Source: Comamonas badia DSM 17552
GTDB taxonomy: Bacteria; Pseudomonadota; Gammaproteobacteria; Burkholderiales; Burkholderiaceae_C
DNA length: 64,000 bases
Assembly (NCBI RefSeq): GCF_000484635.1
Contig: NZ_AXVM01000006.1
Coordinates: 62,001 to 126,000, forward strand
Reading direction: 5' to 3'
Shown: piece by piece, positions 19,683 to 29,194 of the stretch
Layout: every line of letters begins with the position of its first letter
How positions within the stretch are numbered: position 1 is the stretch's first letter
The notes under the pieces: model-generated
Database searches by the model: none
What the model saw: the letters and a program-made list of their open reading frames with translations, nothing else
Told to the model about the DNA's origin: nothing
Translations under genes and position numbers: made by a program

Positions 19683-21344
19683 CTATTTGAGCGCCTTGTA
19701 GCGTACCCGTTTCGGCGCAGCGCCTTCTTCGCCCAGTCGCTTTTTCTTGTCGGCTTCGTACTCCTGGTAATTGCCGTCGAAGAACACCCACTGCGAATCA
19801 CCTTCGGCCGCCAGAATGTGGGTGGCAATGCGATCCAGGAACCAGCGGTCGTGGCTGATGACGAGCACCGTCCCGGCGTATTCCAGCAAGGCGTCCTCCA
19901 GCGCGCGCAGGGTTTCCACATCCAGGTCATTGGACGGCTCGTCCAGCAGCAGCACATTGCCACCCTTGATCAAGGTCTTGGCCAGATGCAGGCGCCCGCG
20001 CTCGCCGCCGGAGAGCTTGCCCACCAGCTTCTGCTGATCCTGGCCATTGAAGTTGAAGCGCCCGCAATAGGCGCGGCTGGCCATCTGGAATTTACCGACG
20101 TTGATGATGTCCAGCCCGCCGGAGATATCCTCCCACACCGTTTTCTCATCGGACAGCGCGTCGCGCGACTGGTCCACGTAGGCCATCTGCACGGTCTGGC
20201 CCACGATGACCTGGCCGCTGTCGGGCTGCTCCTTGCCGGCAATCATCTTGAACAAGGTCGATTTACCCGCGCCATTGGGGCCGATGATGCCGACGATCGC
20301 CCCCGCGGGAATCGTCATGCTCAGGTTGTCGATCAGCACGCGGTCGCCAAAACTCTTGGTGACGCCGTGGAACTCGATCACCTGGGTGCCCAGGCGCTCA
20401 GCCACAGGAATGAAAATCTCCTGCGTCTCGTTGCGGCGCTGGTATTCGTAGTCGCTCAGTTCCTCGAAGCGGGCGATGCGCGCCTTGGACTTGGCCTGGC
20501 GCCCCTTGGCGTTCTGGCGCACCCATTCCAGTTCCTTCTTCAGGGCCTTGGCGCGCGCCTCCTCGCCCTTGTTTTCGGACTCCAGGCGGTTCTGCTTCTG
20601 CAGCAGCCAATCGGAATAGTTGCCCTTGTAGGGAATGCCGTGGCCGCGGTCGAGTTCGAGAATCCACTCGGCAGCGTTGTCGAGGAAGTAGCGGTCGTGG
20701 GTGATGGCCACCACGGTGCCGGTGAAGCGGTGCAAAAACTGCTCCAGCCATTCGACGGATTCGGCGTCCAGGTGGTTGGTGGGCTCGTCCAGCAGCAGCA
20801 TGTCGGGCTTGGACAAGAGCAGCTTGCACAGCGCCACGCGGCGCTTTTCGCCACCCGAGAGCTTGCCTACGACCGCGTCCCAGGGCGGCAGACGCAGCGC
20901 ATCGGCGGCGATCTCCAGTTGGTGCTCGCTGTCGGTGCCGGCGGCGGCGATGATGGCTTCTAGCTTGCCCTGCTCGGCCGCCAAGGCATCAAAGTCGGCG
21001 TCTTCTTCGGCGTAGGCGGCGTAGACCTCCTCCAGGCGGGCTCGGGCGTTGTTCACCTCGGCCATCGCGTCTTCCACCTCCTGGCGCACCGTGCGCTCAG
21101 GGTCGAGCTGCGGCTCCTGCGGCAGATAGCCGATGGTCAGGCCCGGCATGGGAATGGCCTCGCCCTCGATCTCCTTGTCGATGCCGGCCATGATCTTCAG
21201 GAGCGACGATTTGCCCGAGCCGTTCAGGCCCAGCACGCCGATCTTGGCGCCGGGGAAGAAGGACAGCGATATGTCCTTCAGAATCTGCCGCTTGGGTGGC
21301 ACCGTCTTGGTCACGCGGTTCATCGAAAAAACATACTGGGCCAT
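19683..21344 (-). CDS. ettA: ABC-F translation factor EttA
   Basis: Energy-dependent translational throttle, a ribosome-associated ABC-F ATPase that gates the first elongation step according to ATP/ADP ratio; 553 residues, typical. Two ABC domains are present: first Walker A GLNGSGKSS near 40 and signature LSGGEKRR near 165; second Walker A GPNGAGKST near 360 and signature LSGGERGR near 465. The linker region between them is rich in charged residues (ESENKGEEARAKALKKE). The start MAQYVFSMNRV at 21344 is typical. A longer open frame upstream (to 23093) is antisense of the helicase and is not coding. Confidence 0.96.
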   Translation of the reverse strand: MAQYVFSMNRVTKTVPPKRQILKDISLSFFPGAKIGVLGLNGSGKSSLLKIMAGIDKEIEGEAIPMPGLTIGYLPQEPQLDPERTVRQEVEDAMAEVNNARARLEEVYAAYAEEDADFDALAAEQGKLEAIIAAAGTDSEHQLEIAADALRLPPWDAVVGKLSGGEKRRVALCKLLLSKPDMLLLDEPTNHLDAESVEWLEQFLHRFTGTVVAITHDRYFLDNAAEWILELDRGHGIPYKGNYSDWLLQKQNRLESENKGEEARAKALKKELEWVRQNAKGRQAKSKARIARFEELSDYEYQRRNETQEIFIPVAERLGTQVIEFHGVTKSFGDRVLIDNLSMTIPAGAIVGIIGPNGAGKSTLFKMIAGKEQPDSGQVIVGQTVQMAYVDQSRDALSDEKTVWEDISGGLDIINVGKFQMASRAYCGRFNFNGQDQQKLVGKLSGGERGRLHLAKTLIKGGNVLLLDEPSNDLDVETLRALEDALLEYAGTVLVISHDRWFLDRIATHILAAEGDSQWVFFDGNYQEYEADKKKRLGEEGAAPKRVRYKALK

Positions 21345-21599
21345 GGTTTCCTTCTTGAGATGCGGTCCGAATACAACAGCATGCACGCGCATGCATGCAT
21401 CGATTATCCTTGCATGCGACAATAGCAGGCTGCCGGGCACTCCAGCACGCCGGCAGCCGCGCCCTGACCACCTGGCGCACGGGCCATGCGACATGGCCTG
21501 CACTTTCGCAACCATCAGCACTGTTGTACTGGACCGCAGGCCCCAACCCTGCGGCATCAGGCTGATACCCGCGCCCAGGATGGGTGCAGACCACATTAC
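21345..21599 (+). other. Divergent ettA / helicase promoter region with GCATGC cluster
   Basis: No gene is visible here. GCATGC occurs four times in 38 bases (21380, 21389, 21393, 21412). It could be an operator array or chance; no matched promoter boxes stand out. Confidence 0.4.
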
Positions 21600-23216
21600 A
21601 TGACTTTTGAAGAACTGAACCTGGCGCCAGCCTTGCTCCGCGCCGTGCAAGAGCTGGGCTACGACGCTCCCACCCCTATCCAGGCACAGGCGATCCCCGC
21701 CGTGCTGCAAGGCCACGACCTGCTTGCAGGAGCGCAGACAGGCACCGGCAAGACGGCGGCCTTTGCACTCCCGTTGCTGCACCGCCTCGCACAGCTCGAT
21801 CGCGGCGCGGAAAAGCGTCCGCCCATCCGCGCGCTGATCCTCACGCCCACACGCGAACTCGCGGCGCAGATCGAGGAAGCCATCCGCGCCTACGCCAAGT
21901 ACCTGGACGTCCGCTCCACGGTGATCTTCGGCGGCGTCGGCATGAACCCCCAGGTCGAACGCATCCGCCGCGGCGTGGACATTCTCGTGGCCACACCCGG
22001 GCGCCTGCTCGATCTGCAGCAGCAAGGCCTGCTGACGCTGTCGGAGGTGCAAACCCTGGTGCTCGACGAAGCCGACCGCATGCTGGACATGGGTTTCATC
22101 CACGACGTGAAGAAAATTCTCGCCCTGCTGCCGCGCGACAAGCAAAGCCTGCTGTTTTCCGCCACCTTCAGCGACGAAATCCGAGAGCTGGCCAATGGCC
22201 TGCTCAAAGACCCGCAGAGCATCCAGGTGACGCCGCGCAACACCACCGTGCAGCGCATCAGCCAGGTCATCCACCCCGTGGGCCGTGCAAAGAAAAAACA
22301 GGTGCTGCTGCACATCATCCAGCAGCACGACTGGAGCCAGGTACTGGTGTTCACCCGCACCAAGTTCGGCGCCAACAACGTGGCCGAGTTTTTGGCAAAG
22401 AACGGCGTGAGCGCCATGGCGTTGCATGGCAACAAGAGCCAGAGTGCGCGCACTCAGGCATTGGAAGGCTTCAAGACTGGCCATATACGTGCGCTGGTAG
22501 CTACCGATATTGCAGCACGCGGCATCGACATCGATGACCTGCCGCACGTCGTCAACTACGAAATCCCGAACGTGCCCGAGGACTACGTGCACCGCATCGG
22601 CCGCACCGGACGCGCCGGGCGCGAGGGCCATGCCGTGAGCCTCGTCTGCATGGACGAGGAAGGCTTCATGATGGAAATCGAGCGCTTCACGCGCCAGGAA
22701 ATTCCGGTTCAGGTGATTGACGGCTTCGGCCCGGACGAAGGCGAGCAGGCCGAGCCCATCGCCATGGGGCGCCAGACACTTTGGGGCGGCGCCGGCAAGC
22801 CGCCCAGCCGCGACGTGATGCAGGCCGCAGCCAAGGCTGCACGCACCGAAATGATGGACCGCATGCGCGCCAACAAGGCTGCGCGCGGAACGCCACGCCC
22901 CGCCGGCCAAACGGCGGGCAGAGGCCAGCACACACGCGCTGACGGCGGCAACAGCGCCCAGCCCCAGGAACGGCGGCGCCCCGACCAACACGCCCAGCGC
23001 AGGGATGACAGCCAGCCCCGGGGGGAAAACGCCCATCTGGGCACGCAACTGGGCCGCATGGGCATGGACCAGCCGCGCGGTGCCCGCGGGCACGGCGGAC
23101 AGCCGGACCCCATGCGCACCAGCGTGGACATGATGGGCCAGCGCGGGCGCCGCGGCGGCGGCGGCGGTGGCGCAAACCGTTCACGCGGTCCGCGCGGCGG
23201 CGCGCCCAGATATTGA
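21600..23216 (+). CDS. DEAD-box RNA helicase, RhlE-like
   Basis: ATP-dependent RNA helicase, 538 residues. The Q motif begins [17 protein letters not shown], then motif I AQTGTGKT near 46-53, Ia PTRELA, motif II DEAD near 155, motif III SAT, and motif [13 protein letters not shown] near 340. The C-terminal tail (about 390-538) is disordered and rich in Arg, Gly, Gln and Asn, ending in RGG-type repeats that suit RNA binding. RhlE members act in ribosome assembly and RNA decay, often at low temperature. It is divergent from ettA; the 255-base gap holds four GCATGC words. A confident RhlE versus SrmB/CsdA call needs phylogeny. Confidence 0.92.
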   Translation: MTFEELNLAPALLRAVQELGYDAPTPIQAQAIPAVLQGHDLLAGAQTGTGKTAAFALPLLHRLAQLDRGAEKRPPIRALILTPTRELAAQIEEAIRAYAKYLDVRSTVIFGGVGMNPQVERIRRGVDILVATPGRLLDLQQQGLLTLSEVQTLVLDEADRMLDMGFIHDVKKILALLPRDKQSLLFSATFSDEIRELANGLLKDPQSIQVTPRNTTVQRISQVIHPVGRAKKKQVLLHIIQQHDWSQVLVFTRTKFGANNVAEFLAKNGVSAMALHGNKSQSARTQALEGFKTGHIRALVATDIAARGIDIDDLPHVVNYEIPNVPEDYVHRIGRTGRAGREGHAVSLVCMDEEGFMMEIERFTRQEIPVQVIDGFGPDEGEQAEPIAMGRQTLWGGAGKPPSRDVMQAAAKAARTEMMDRMRANKAARGTPRPAGQTAGRGQHTRADGGNSAQPQERRRPDQHAQRRDDSQPRGENAHLGTQLGRMGMDQPRGARGHGGQPDPMRTSVDMMGQRGRRGGGGGGANRSRGPRGGAPRY

Positions 23217-23303
23217 CTGGCGGCAATGGGTGGAGCAGGCGCCCAGCTTTGTGGCAAGCTATCGGCACTCTCGCATCGCGCACCCCGCTTTGGTGAACCG
23301 CCC

Positions 23304-25043
23304 ATGACATCGTTGCCCCGCCTCTCCCCCGGCCAGCCGACCATCCGTATCCGCCAAGGCCTTTCGCGGGCATTGCCGCTGGCCGTCGCGCTGGTGCTGG
23401 GGGCCTGCACCAGCACGCCACTGCCGCCATGGCCCGCGCCCGGCGCCAAGGTGGTGCCGCCAAAGACCCAGACTGCCGCACCGCTGCCATCTGGCGCCGC
23501 CACGCCCGCGGACCAACCCGTGGCGGCCACCGCCGTTCCGATAGCGGCCGGCACAAGCGCTGCGCCGCTTGAAACGGCAGCCGCTGCCGCCCACTTCCCC
23601 GATCCACCGGTGCAATACGACACACCGGGCCTGCAGCCGGGGCGCCGTGCCTTCAGCACCAATGCAGAAGTGTCCGATTGGCTGGGGGATCTCGCGCGGG
23701 CACCGCAGAGCGGCGTCAATGCCCGGCTGATGGATCTGGGCCGCTCGCAAGGCGGGATCGCCATCCAGGCGCTGGCGCTGAACGCCGGGGCACGCGGCGG
23801 GGACAAATCCCCGCAGTCCAACGGACGCCCCACGGTATTGCTGGTCGGCCAGCAGCACGGCGATGAGCCGGCAGGCGGCGAAGCGCTGATGGTGATCGCC
23901 CGTGAGCTCGCACAAGGGCTGCTGGAACCCATGCTGCAACGCATCAACGTCGTCATCGTCGTGCGCGCCAATCCCGACGGCGCCGCCAGCGACTTCCATG
24001 CCACGGCCAACGGCACCGACCTCGACCGCGATCACCTCGATCTGCGCACACCGGAGGCCCAGGCGCTGGCCAGGCTCATCAACACCGTCCGCCCCAACGT
24101 CATTGCCGATGTGCACGAATACCCGGTGGCGGCGCTCAAGACCGCCGAGGGCGACTGGCTGCCCGGCTACGATGTCCTGCTGCAGTACGCCACGGCGCCC
24201 AACGTACCCGGCTTCATCACCAAGGCAGCGCAGGAATGGTATCTGCGCCCCATGCTCAAGGCCCTGGATGCGAGCCAGCTGACGCATGAATGGCTGTACC
24301 GGCTCGAGTCTTCGGACAACGGCCTGAGCGCGGTCACCGGCGATGCGCTGCCCCAGACGCTGCGCAACCTGGGCGGGCTGCAGAATGCCGTCAGCCTGGA
24401 GATCGCGAGCCGCGGCTCGAATCTGGGCACGGCGCACATCCAGCGCCGGGTGCACAGCCTGGTGCTGGCGCTGAGCAGCGTGCTGCGCAGCACCGCCGAA
24501 CGTGGCGGCGACCTGCTGCAGGTGCAGACCTTCGTCGCGCGTGACATCGCGTCGAAGGCCTGCCAGGGCACAGTGGCAATCCAGGCCAGCCCCACCACCT
24601 CGCAGCGTGACCTGTCGCTGATCGATGCGGAAACCGGAGCGCTCACCTCCCGCAAGGTCAGCTGGACCTCGACGCTGCAGTTGCAGACCAGCGTCGAGCG
24701 CCCCAGGCCCTGCGGCTACTGGCTGGCTGGCGATTCGGCGGTCGCCGAACCTTTGCGCATGCTCGGACTGCAGGTCATGCGCGTTGCCGAAGCGGGATCG
24801 ATACTGACCGAGACCTTCCCGTCGGGCGCGGCCGGCACACCAGCGCCGGAAGTCCTGCGCCAGACGGTGGACGCCCCTGCCGGCAGCTACTACGTCGGCA
24901 TGAACCAGCCCCTGGCCAATGTGGCTGCCGCCGCCCTGGAGCCCGGCACCGGCTTCGGCTACCCCGGGACCGGGCGCCTGGCGCCTGGCGCCAGCACGCG
25001 CGTGATCAACAACCCCTCGCTGGTCTTCGACGATACCGAGTAG
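23304..25043 (+). CDS. M14-family zinc carboxypeptidase lipoprotein
   Basis: Predicted outer-envelope peptidase, 579 residues. The lipoprotein signal is at residues 1 to about 37 with lipobox VLGAC, then a proline/alanine-rich linker (about 40-100). The catalytic domain has GQQHGDEPAGGEA, where H and E form the HxxE zinc ligands, and ADVHEYPV supplying the third His; SLEIASRG may hold the catalytic Glu. The C-terminal ~200 residues are extra to the peptidase domain and unassigned. Homologous lipoproteins are common in Burkholderiales, but substrates are not established; peptidoglycan or peptide trimming is plausible. The ATG at 23304 is chosen for the signal; the frame opens at 23226. Confidence 0.83.
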   Translation: MTSLPRLSPGQPTIRIRQGLSRALPLAVALVLGACTSTPLPPWPAPGAKVVPPKTQTAAPLPSGAATPADQPVAATAVPIAAGTSAAPLETAAAAAHFPDPPVQYDTPGLQPGRRAFSTNAEVSDWLGDLARAPQSGVNARLMDLGRSQGGIAIQALALNAGARGGDKSPQSNGRPTVLLVGQQHGDEPAGGEALMVIARELAQGLLEPMLQRINVVIVVRANPDGAASDFHATANGTDLDRDHLDLRTPEAQALARLINTVRPNVIADVHEYPVAALKTAEGDWLPGYDVLLQYATAPNVPGFITKAAQEWYLRPMLKALDASQLTHEWLYRLESSDNGLSAVTGDALPQTLRNLGGLQNAVSLEIASRGSNLGTAHIQRRVHSLVLALSSVLRSTAERGGDLLQVQTFVARDIASKACQGTVAIQASPTTSQRDLSLIDAETGALTSRKVSWTSTLQLQTSVERPRPCGYWLAGDSAVAEPLRMLGLQVMRVAEAGSILTETFPSGAAGTPAPEVLRQTVDAPAGSYYVGMNQPLANVAAAALEPGTGFGYPGTGRLAPGASTRVINNPSLVFDDTE

Positions 25044-25094
25044 CCTTGCATCCGGGCGGCCCGAACGCCAGCCAGATGATTGGCTTCAATTGCC

Positions 25095-25985
25095 ATGTGG
25101 ACCGGCATTCTTGTTTCCGTCAGTGCATCGGTGCTGTTTGCAGCGATGTACTACCTCGCACCCTGGCTCGCACCGCTGGACGGCGAGCAGATTTTTGGCT
25201 GGCGCGTCCTGTGCACGCTGCCGTTCACCAGCCTGATCCTGCTGGCGCGCAAGCAATGGCCGCGCGTACACACGATGGCCCTGCACGCACTGCGCAATCC
25301 CGCATGGGGCCTGGCGCTGTGCGCCAGCGCCGCGCTGCTGGGCGTGCAGCTGTGGCTGTTTCTCTGGGCGCCGCTGCAGGGGCGGGCGCTGGCCGTCTCC
25401 CTGGGTTACTTTCTGCTGCCACTGGTGATGGTGATTGCCGGGCGCCTGCTGTTCAGTGAGCGCCTGTCGCCGCTGCAATGGGCGGCGGTGCTGCTCGCCG
25501 CCCTGGGCGTGCTGCACGAAATCCTTCTCAGCGGCGCGCTGTCCTGGGAAACCTGGCTGGTCGCCCTGGGCTACACGGTGTACTTCGTGGCGCGGCGCAA
25601 GCTGGGCACCGACCACCTGGCAGGCCACTGGGTCGACATGGCACTGCTGGTGCCGCCAGCGCTCTGGTACGTCCTGCGGACGCCGGCGTCGACCAGCCTG
25701 TTCGCAGGCCACCCGCACCTGTGGGGCATGGTGCCGGCGCTCGGCGCCGTCAGCGCGGTGGCCCTTGCGCTGTACATGGCCGCAAGCCGCCTGCTGCCGC
25801 TGGGGCTGTTCGGTCTGCTGAGCTATGTGGAGCCCATCTTGCTGGCGCTGGCCGCACTGCTGCTGGGCGAACGCCTCAGCGGCGCGCAGTGGCTGACCTA
25901 CGCGCCGATCTTCGCGGCCGTGGGCGTGCTGGTGCTCGATGGCGCGCTGCGCATGCGCGCATCCACCGGCACCGTATCGCCTTGA
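25095..25985 (+). CDS. EamA/RarD-like drug/metabolite transporter
   Basis: Integral inner-membrane protein of the DMT superfamily, 296 residues, with about ten hydrophobic segments. The N-terminal GILVSVSASVLFAAMYYLA and FGWRVLCTLP match RarD-like members, as do LLSYVEPILLALAALLLGE and the C-terminal YAPIFAAVGVLVLDG. RarD was named for chloramphenicol sensitivity, but its substrate is not firmly known. The ATG at 25095 begins the first helix; the in-frame TTG at 25080 is less likely. It is convergent with gpsA, with only three bases between the stops. Confidence 0.85.
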   Translation: MWTGILVSVSASVLFAAMYYLAPWLAPLDGEQIFGWRVLCTLPFTSLILLARKQWPRVHTMALHALRNPAWGLALCASAALLGVQLWLFLWAPLQGRALAVSLGYFLLPLVMVIAGRLLFSERLSPLQWAAVLLAALGVLHEILLSGALSWETWLVALGYTVYFVARRKLGTDHLAGHWVDMALLVPPALWYVLRTPASTSLFAGHPHLWGMVPALGAVSAVALALYMAASRLLPLGLFGLLSYVEPILLALAALLLGERLSGAQWLTYAPIFAAVGVLVLDGALRMRASTGTVSP

Positions 25986-25988
25986 ACC

Positions 25989-27002
25989 TCAGATGCCCTC
26001 ACTGCGCGGGTCGCGCCCCATCAGTGTGGCAACGGCCTGCCCAGGCCGCAACTGACCATCGAGCAACGCCACCACCGCATCGGTGATCGGCATATCCACA
26101 CGCAGGCCGCGCGCACGCGCGGCCACCGTGCGCGCGCTGTAGACGCCCTCGGCCACATGGCCCAGCGACTGCAGCACCTGTGCCAGCGATTGGCCTTGCG
26201 CCAGCAGCAGGCCCACCTTGCGGTTGCGCGACAGGTCCCCCGTGGCCGTCAGCACCAGATCTCCCAGCCCGGAAAGCCCCATGAAGGTTTCGGCGCGCGC
26301 GCCCAGCGCCAGCCCCAGGCGCGACATTTCCGCCAGTCCGCGCGTGATCAGCGCGGCGCGCGCATTCAGGCCCAGTTGCAGCCCATCGCACAGGCCGGTG
26401 GCAATGGCCAGCACGTTCTTCACCGCGCCACCCACTTCCACGCCGACCAGGTCATCGTTGGCATAGACCCGCAGATGCTGTCCATGCAGCGCCTGCACCA
26501 GGGCTTCGCGCACGCTGGCGTGGCGGCTCGCAGCCACCAGCGCCGTCGGCTGCCCGCGCGCGACTTCCAAGGCGAAGCTGGGGCCGCTGAGCGCCCCCGC
26601 AGCCAGGTCTGGAGCCGCCTGGGCACATACCTCGTGGGGCATGAGGCCGGTTTCGGCTTCCAGGCCCTTGCACAGCCAGGCCACGGGCGCCGCAGTCCCG
26701 CCCAAGGTCTGCAACATGCCGCGCAAGGCTTTCATGGGCGTGGCCACCACCACCAGATCGGCCGGCGCCACGAGACCGGCAAAGTCAGCGCTGGCCACGC
26801 GCAGCGTGGCGGGGAACACAGCCCCCGGCAGGTAGCGCCGGTTCTCGCGCTCCACCTGCATGGCGCTCGCCTGCGCCGCGTCGCGTGCCCAAAGGCATAC
26901 GCGGTGCCCGCCGGGATGGCTGGCGGCATGGATGGCGATCGCCGTACCCCACGCACCCGCGCCGAGCACTACGATATCAAGAGCTTGAGGCGCTTGCTCC
27001 AT
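25989..27002 (-). CDS. gpsA: Glycerol-3-phosphate dehydrogenase [NAD(P)+]
   Basis: Cytosolic enzyme reducing dihydroxyacetone phosphate to sn-glycerol-3-phosphate for phospholipid synthesis; 337 residues. The Rossmann fingerprint [15 protein letters not shown] is at residues 11-25, KGLEAETG near 113, [11 protein letters not shown] near 140, and the catalytic-site [14 protein letters not shown] near 190. It follows secB with a 24-base gap and is last in the rhodanese-grxC-secB-gpsA cluster, an order frequently seen in beta- and gammaproteobacteria. Confidence 0.97.
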   Translation of the reverse strand: MEQAPQALDIVVLGAGAWGTAIAIHAASHPGGHRVCLWARDAAQASAMQVERENRRYLPGAVFPATLRVASADFAGLVAPADLVVVATPMKALRGMLQTLGGTAAPVAWLCKGLEAETGLMPHEVCAQAAPDLAAGALSGPSFALEVARGQPTALVAASRHASVREALVQALHGQHLRVYANDDLVGVEVGGAVKNVLAIATGLCDGLQLGLNARAALITRGLAEMSRLGLALGARAETFMGLSGLGDLVLTATGDLSRNRKVGLLLAQGQSLAQVLQSLGHVAEGVYSARTVAARARGLRVDMPITDAVVALLDGQLRPGQAVATLMGRDPRSEGI

Positions 27003-27026
27003 CTGCCCTGAGTACCGAAATGCCGC

Positions 27027-27488
27027 TTATTGCTGCGTGCCGCTGGCGCCCTGGACGGCCGCCGCCGACTGCTGTTGGTCATACATCGCCTGGAAATTGA
27101 TTTCCGCCAGATGCACCGGAGGGAAGCCTGCGCGCGTCACCACATCGGCGACGTTGGCGCGGGCGTACGGATAGATGATCTGCGGGCAGACCACGCGCAC
27201 CACATTCTCCATCTGCTCCTGCGGCACATTGCGGATTTCGAAGATGCCGGCCTGCTTGGCCTCGACGAGGAACACCGTCTTCTCGCCATGCTTGGCATGC
27301 ACCGTCGCCGTCACCGTGACTTCATAGACGCCATCGGCCACGGTTTCCGCGCCGACTCCGAGCTGGATGTCCACGCTGGGCTGCTGCTGCTCCAGCAGGA
27401 TCGCGGGCGAATTGGGCTGCTCCAGCGACACATCCTTGAGGTACATGCGCTGGATCTGGAATACGGGGCTTGCTTGTTCGTCGGCCAT
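27027..27488 (-). CDS. secB: Protein-export chaperone SecB
   Basis: Cytosolic tetrameric chaperone that keeps precursors unfolded and hands them to SecA; 153 residues. [19 protein letters not shown] (11-29), [11 protein letters not shown] and the block [24 protein letters not shown] (split here: [11 protein letters not shown] and [16 protein letters not shown]) are diagnostic. The ATG at 27488 is chosen from the alignment to the MADEQ-type start; the frame is open further upstream. A hairpin between grxC and secB may moderate read-through. Confidence 0.97.
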   Translation of the reverse strand: MADEQASPVFQIQRMYLKDVSLEQPNSPAILLEQQQPSVDIQLGVGAETVADGVYEVTVTATVHAKHGEKTVFLVEAKQAGIFEIRNVPQEQMENVVRVVCPQIIYPYARANVADVVTRAGFPPVHLAEINFQAMYDQQQSAAAVQGASGTQQ

Positions 27489-27515
27489 GGTGTCGGTCTT
27501 TGAGTGTGGTGAATA

Positions 27516-27550
27516 CGAAAATGCCCGCCCGGGAGGTTCCCGCAGCGGGC
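27516..27550 (-). terminator. Hairpin between grxC and secB, possible attenuator
   Basis: Read on the minus strand, GCCCGC pairs with GCGGGC and inner GGGA pairs with TCCC, giving a long imperfect stem, followed by ATTTTC. The T-run is short, so it may be a weak terminator or a processing/stability element ahead of secB. Confidence 0.45.
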
Positions 27551-27591
27551 AGGTCAACCGTGCATTATGCAGCGAGCATCGCCGCAGGCTT

Positions 27592-27849
27592 TCAGCCGTT
27601 CAGGAGCGGCGCCAGGCCGCCCTCTGCGTCCAGCGCCATGAGGTCGTCGCACCCGCCCACATGGCGGCCGCCGATGAAAATCTGCGGTACGGTGCGCCGC
27701 CCGGTGATGTCCATCATCTGCTGGCGCGCCTTCGGATCGGCATCGACCCGGATTTCCTCGATCGTGTCCACTCCCCTCTGCGTGAGCAGCTGCTTGGCAC
27801 GCACGCAATAGGGGCAGGTGGCGGTGGTGTACATCTTCACGGCTTGCAC
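27592..27849 (-). CDS. grxC: Glutaredoxin 3
   Basis: Small cytosolic thiol-disulfide oxidoreductase that uses glutathione; 85 residues. The active site CPYC is at residues 12-15, followed by [15 protein letters not shown] (about 52-60) is the cis-proline glutathione site, and GGCDDLMAL forms the C-terminal GG-x-D motif. The GTG at 27849 is selected because AGGA lies about nine bases upstream and the next candidate, ATG at residue 6, would clip the first strand. It lies between the rhodanese gene and secB. Confidence 0.95.
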   Translation of the reverse strand: MQAVKMYTTATCPYCVRAKQLLTQRGVDTIEEIRVDADPKARQQMMDITGRRTVPQIFIGGRHVGGCDDLMALDAEGGLAPLLNG

Positions 27850-27904
27850 GGCATGGTTCCTTTCATTCCCTGGGCGACGGCGTGGGAGGTAGCTGGGGCT
27901 GCGC

Positions 27905-28312
27905 TCACGCCTTTTCAACTGGCATGTTGGCCTCGCGCCAGGCATGCATGCCGCCCGTCAGGGCCTGCGCCTTTTCATACCCCAGCCGGCGCGCCATGCC
28001 CACGGCCCGGCGTGCGCGCATGCCGCGGGCACAGACCAGTACCAGCGGCACGCTCTTGTTCTTGACGGCCAGAGGCAGCTGCTCGCGAAACCGTGAAAGC
28101 GGCACGTTCTTGGCGCCGCTGGCATGCCCCGCGGCAAACTCCGCTGCCTCGCAGACATCGATGACCACCGCTTTCTCGCGGTTGATGAGCTGCACCGCCT
28201 GCATGGCTGACAGGCCGCCCGTACCGCCGCCGGAAACCACCGGCCAGGCCAGCAAGCCGCCGGAAGCCAGGGCGAGGACGATCAGATACCAATTTTCCAG
28301 AACGAAATTCAC
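27905..28312 (-). CDS. Membrane-anchored rhodanese-like protein (YibN type)
   Basis: A 135-residue protein with one N-terminal membrane helix (about 8-27, WYLIVLALASGGLLAWPVV) and a single rhodanese domain (about 38-132). The sulfur-acceptor loop is CARGMRARRA, with the active Cys near residue 95, preceded by PLVLVC. Rhodanese-fold proteins carry persulfide sulfur or bind other partners; the role of this membrane type beside grxC and secB is not settled. The start is GTG at 28312; the frame remains open far upstream as antisense of gpmA and ctpA. Confidence 0.9.
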   Translation of the reverse strand: MNFVLENWYLIVLALASGGLLAWPVVSGGGTGGLSAMQAVQLINREKAVVIDVCEAAEFAAGHASGAKNVPLSRFREQLPLAVKNKSVPLVLVCARGMRARRAVGMARRLGYEKAQALTGGMHAWREANMPVEKA

Positions 28313-28384
28313 GGCACGCGCCAGTCTTTGATGAAAAGATGCCGATTCTAAAATAGCCGGTTTGTTCAAGCACTGGAACACCGC

Positions 28385-29128
28385 ATGCACAAGCTCGTCC
28401 TGATCCGCCACGGCGAATCCACCTGGAATCTGGAAAACCGTTTCACCGGCTGGACCGACGTGCCGCTCACGGCCACCGGCGTTGCCCAGGCACGGAATGC
28501 CGGGCGCCTGCTCAGGGCGGAGGGCTACGAATTCGACGTGGCGCACACCAGCGTGCTTGCCCGGGCCACGCACACGCTGTGGCACTGCCTCGACGCGATG
28601 CAGCGCACCTGGCTGCCGGTGATGCACAGCTGGCGCCTGAACGAGCGCCACTACGGCGCGCTGCAAGGCCTGAACAAGGCGGAGACGGCCAGACAATACG
28701 GCGACGAGCAGGTGCACATCTGGCGACGCAGCTACGACGTGCCGCCGCCCGCGCTGCAGGCCGACGATCCCCGCTGCGAACGCGGCGATCTGCGCTACGC
28801 CGGCCTGGCAACCGGCCAGGTGCCGCTGACCGAATGCCTCAAGGACACGGTGGCGCGCGTGCTGCCTTACTGGCAGGACGCGATCGCTCCGGCCATCCGC
28901 GGCGGACAGCGGGTGCTGATCGCGGCGCACGGCAATTCCATCCGCGCGCTGGTGAAGTATCTTGACGGTATTTCCGATGCCGACATCGTGGGCCTGAACA
29001 TCCCCAACGGCATACCGCTGGTCTACGAACTGGACGCCGGGCTCAAGCCGCTGCGCCGGGCCTATCTCGGCGATGCCGAGGCAGCTGCGCAGGCAGCGGC
29101 CGCCGTGGCCAGCCAAAGCAAGGCCTGA
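28385..29128 (+). CDS. gpmA: 2,3-bisphosphoglycerate-dependent phosphoglycerate mutase
   Basis: Glycolytic enzyme interconverting 3- and 2-phosphoglycerate through a phosphohistidine; 247 residues. [12 protein letters not shown] places the phosphorylated His at residue 9. [25 protein letters not shown] and the second catalytic His in [12 protein letters not shown] (near 182) are all present. It is divergent from the rhodanese gene, with 72 bases for both promoters. The last ~20 residues are alanine-rich and variable. Confidence 0.97.
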   Translation: MHKLVLIRHGESTWNLENRFTGWTDVPLTATGVAQARNAGRLLRAEGYEFDVAHTSVLARATHTLWHCLDAMQRTWLPVMHSWRLNERHYGALQGLNKAETARQYGDEQVHIWRRSYDVPPPALQADDPRCERGDLRYAGLATGQVPLTECLKDTVARVLPYWQDAIAPAIRGGQRVLIAAHGNSIRALVKYLDGISDADIVGLNIPNGIPLVYELDAGLKPLRRAYLGDAEAAAQAAAAVASQSKA

Positions 29129-29194
29129 CGCGGGAACCGCCGCAGAACCCGCCCCTCCAAGGTGTATATTGCCGCGACGCGACAAAGGTGGTTT

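Noticed and set aside
19683-23093. Very long minus-strand open frame extending ettA upstream to over 1100 residues
   Set aside because: The added part is antisense to the DEAD-box helicase, shows no domain, and ettA has a normal start at 21344.
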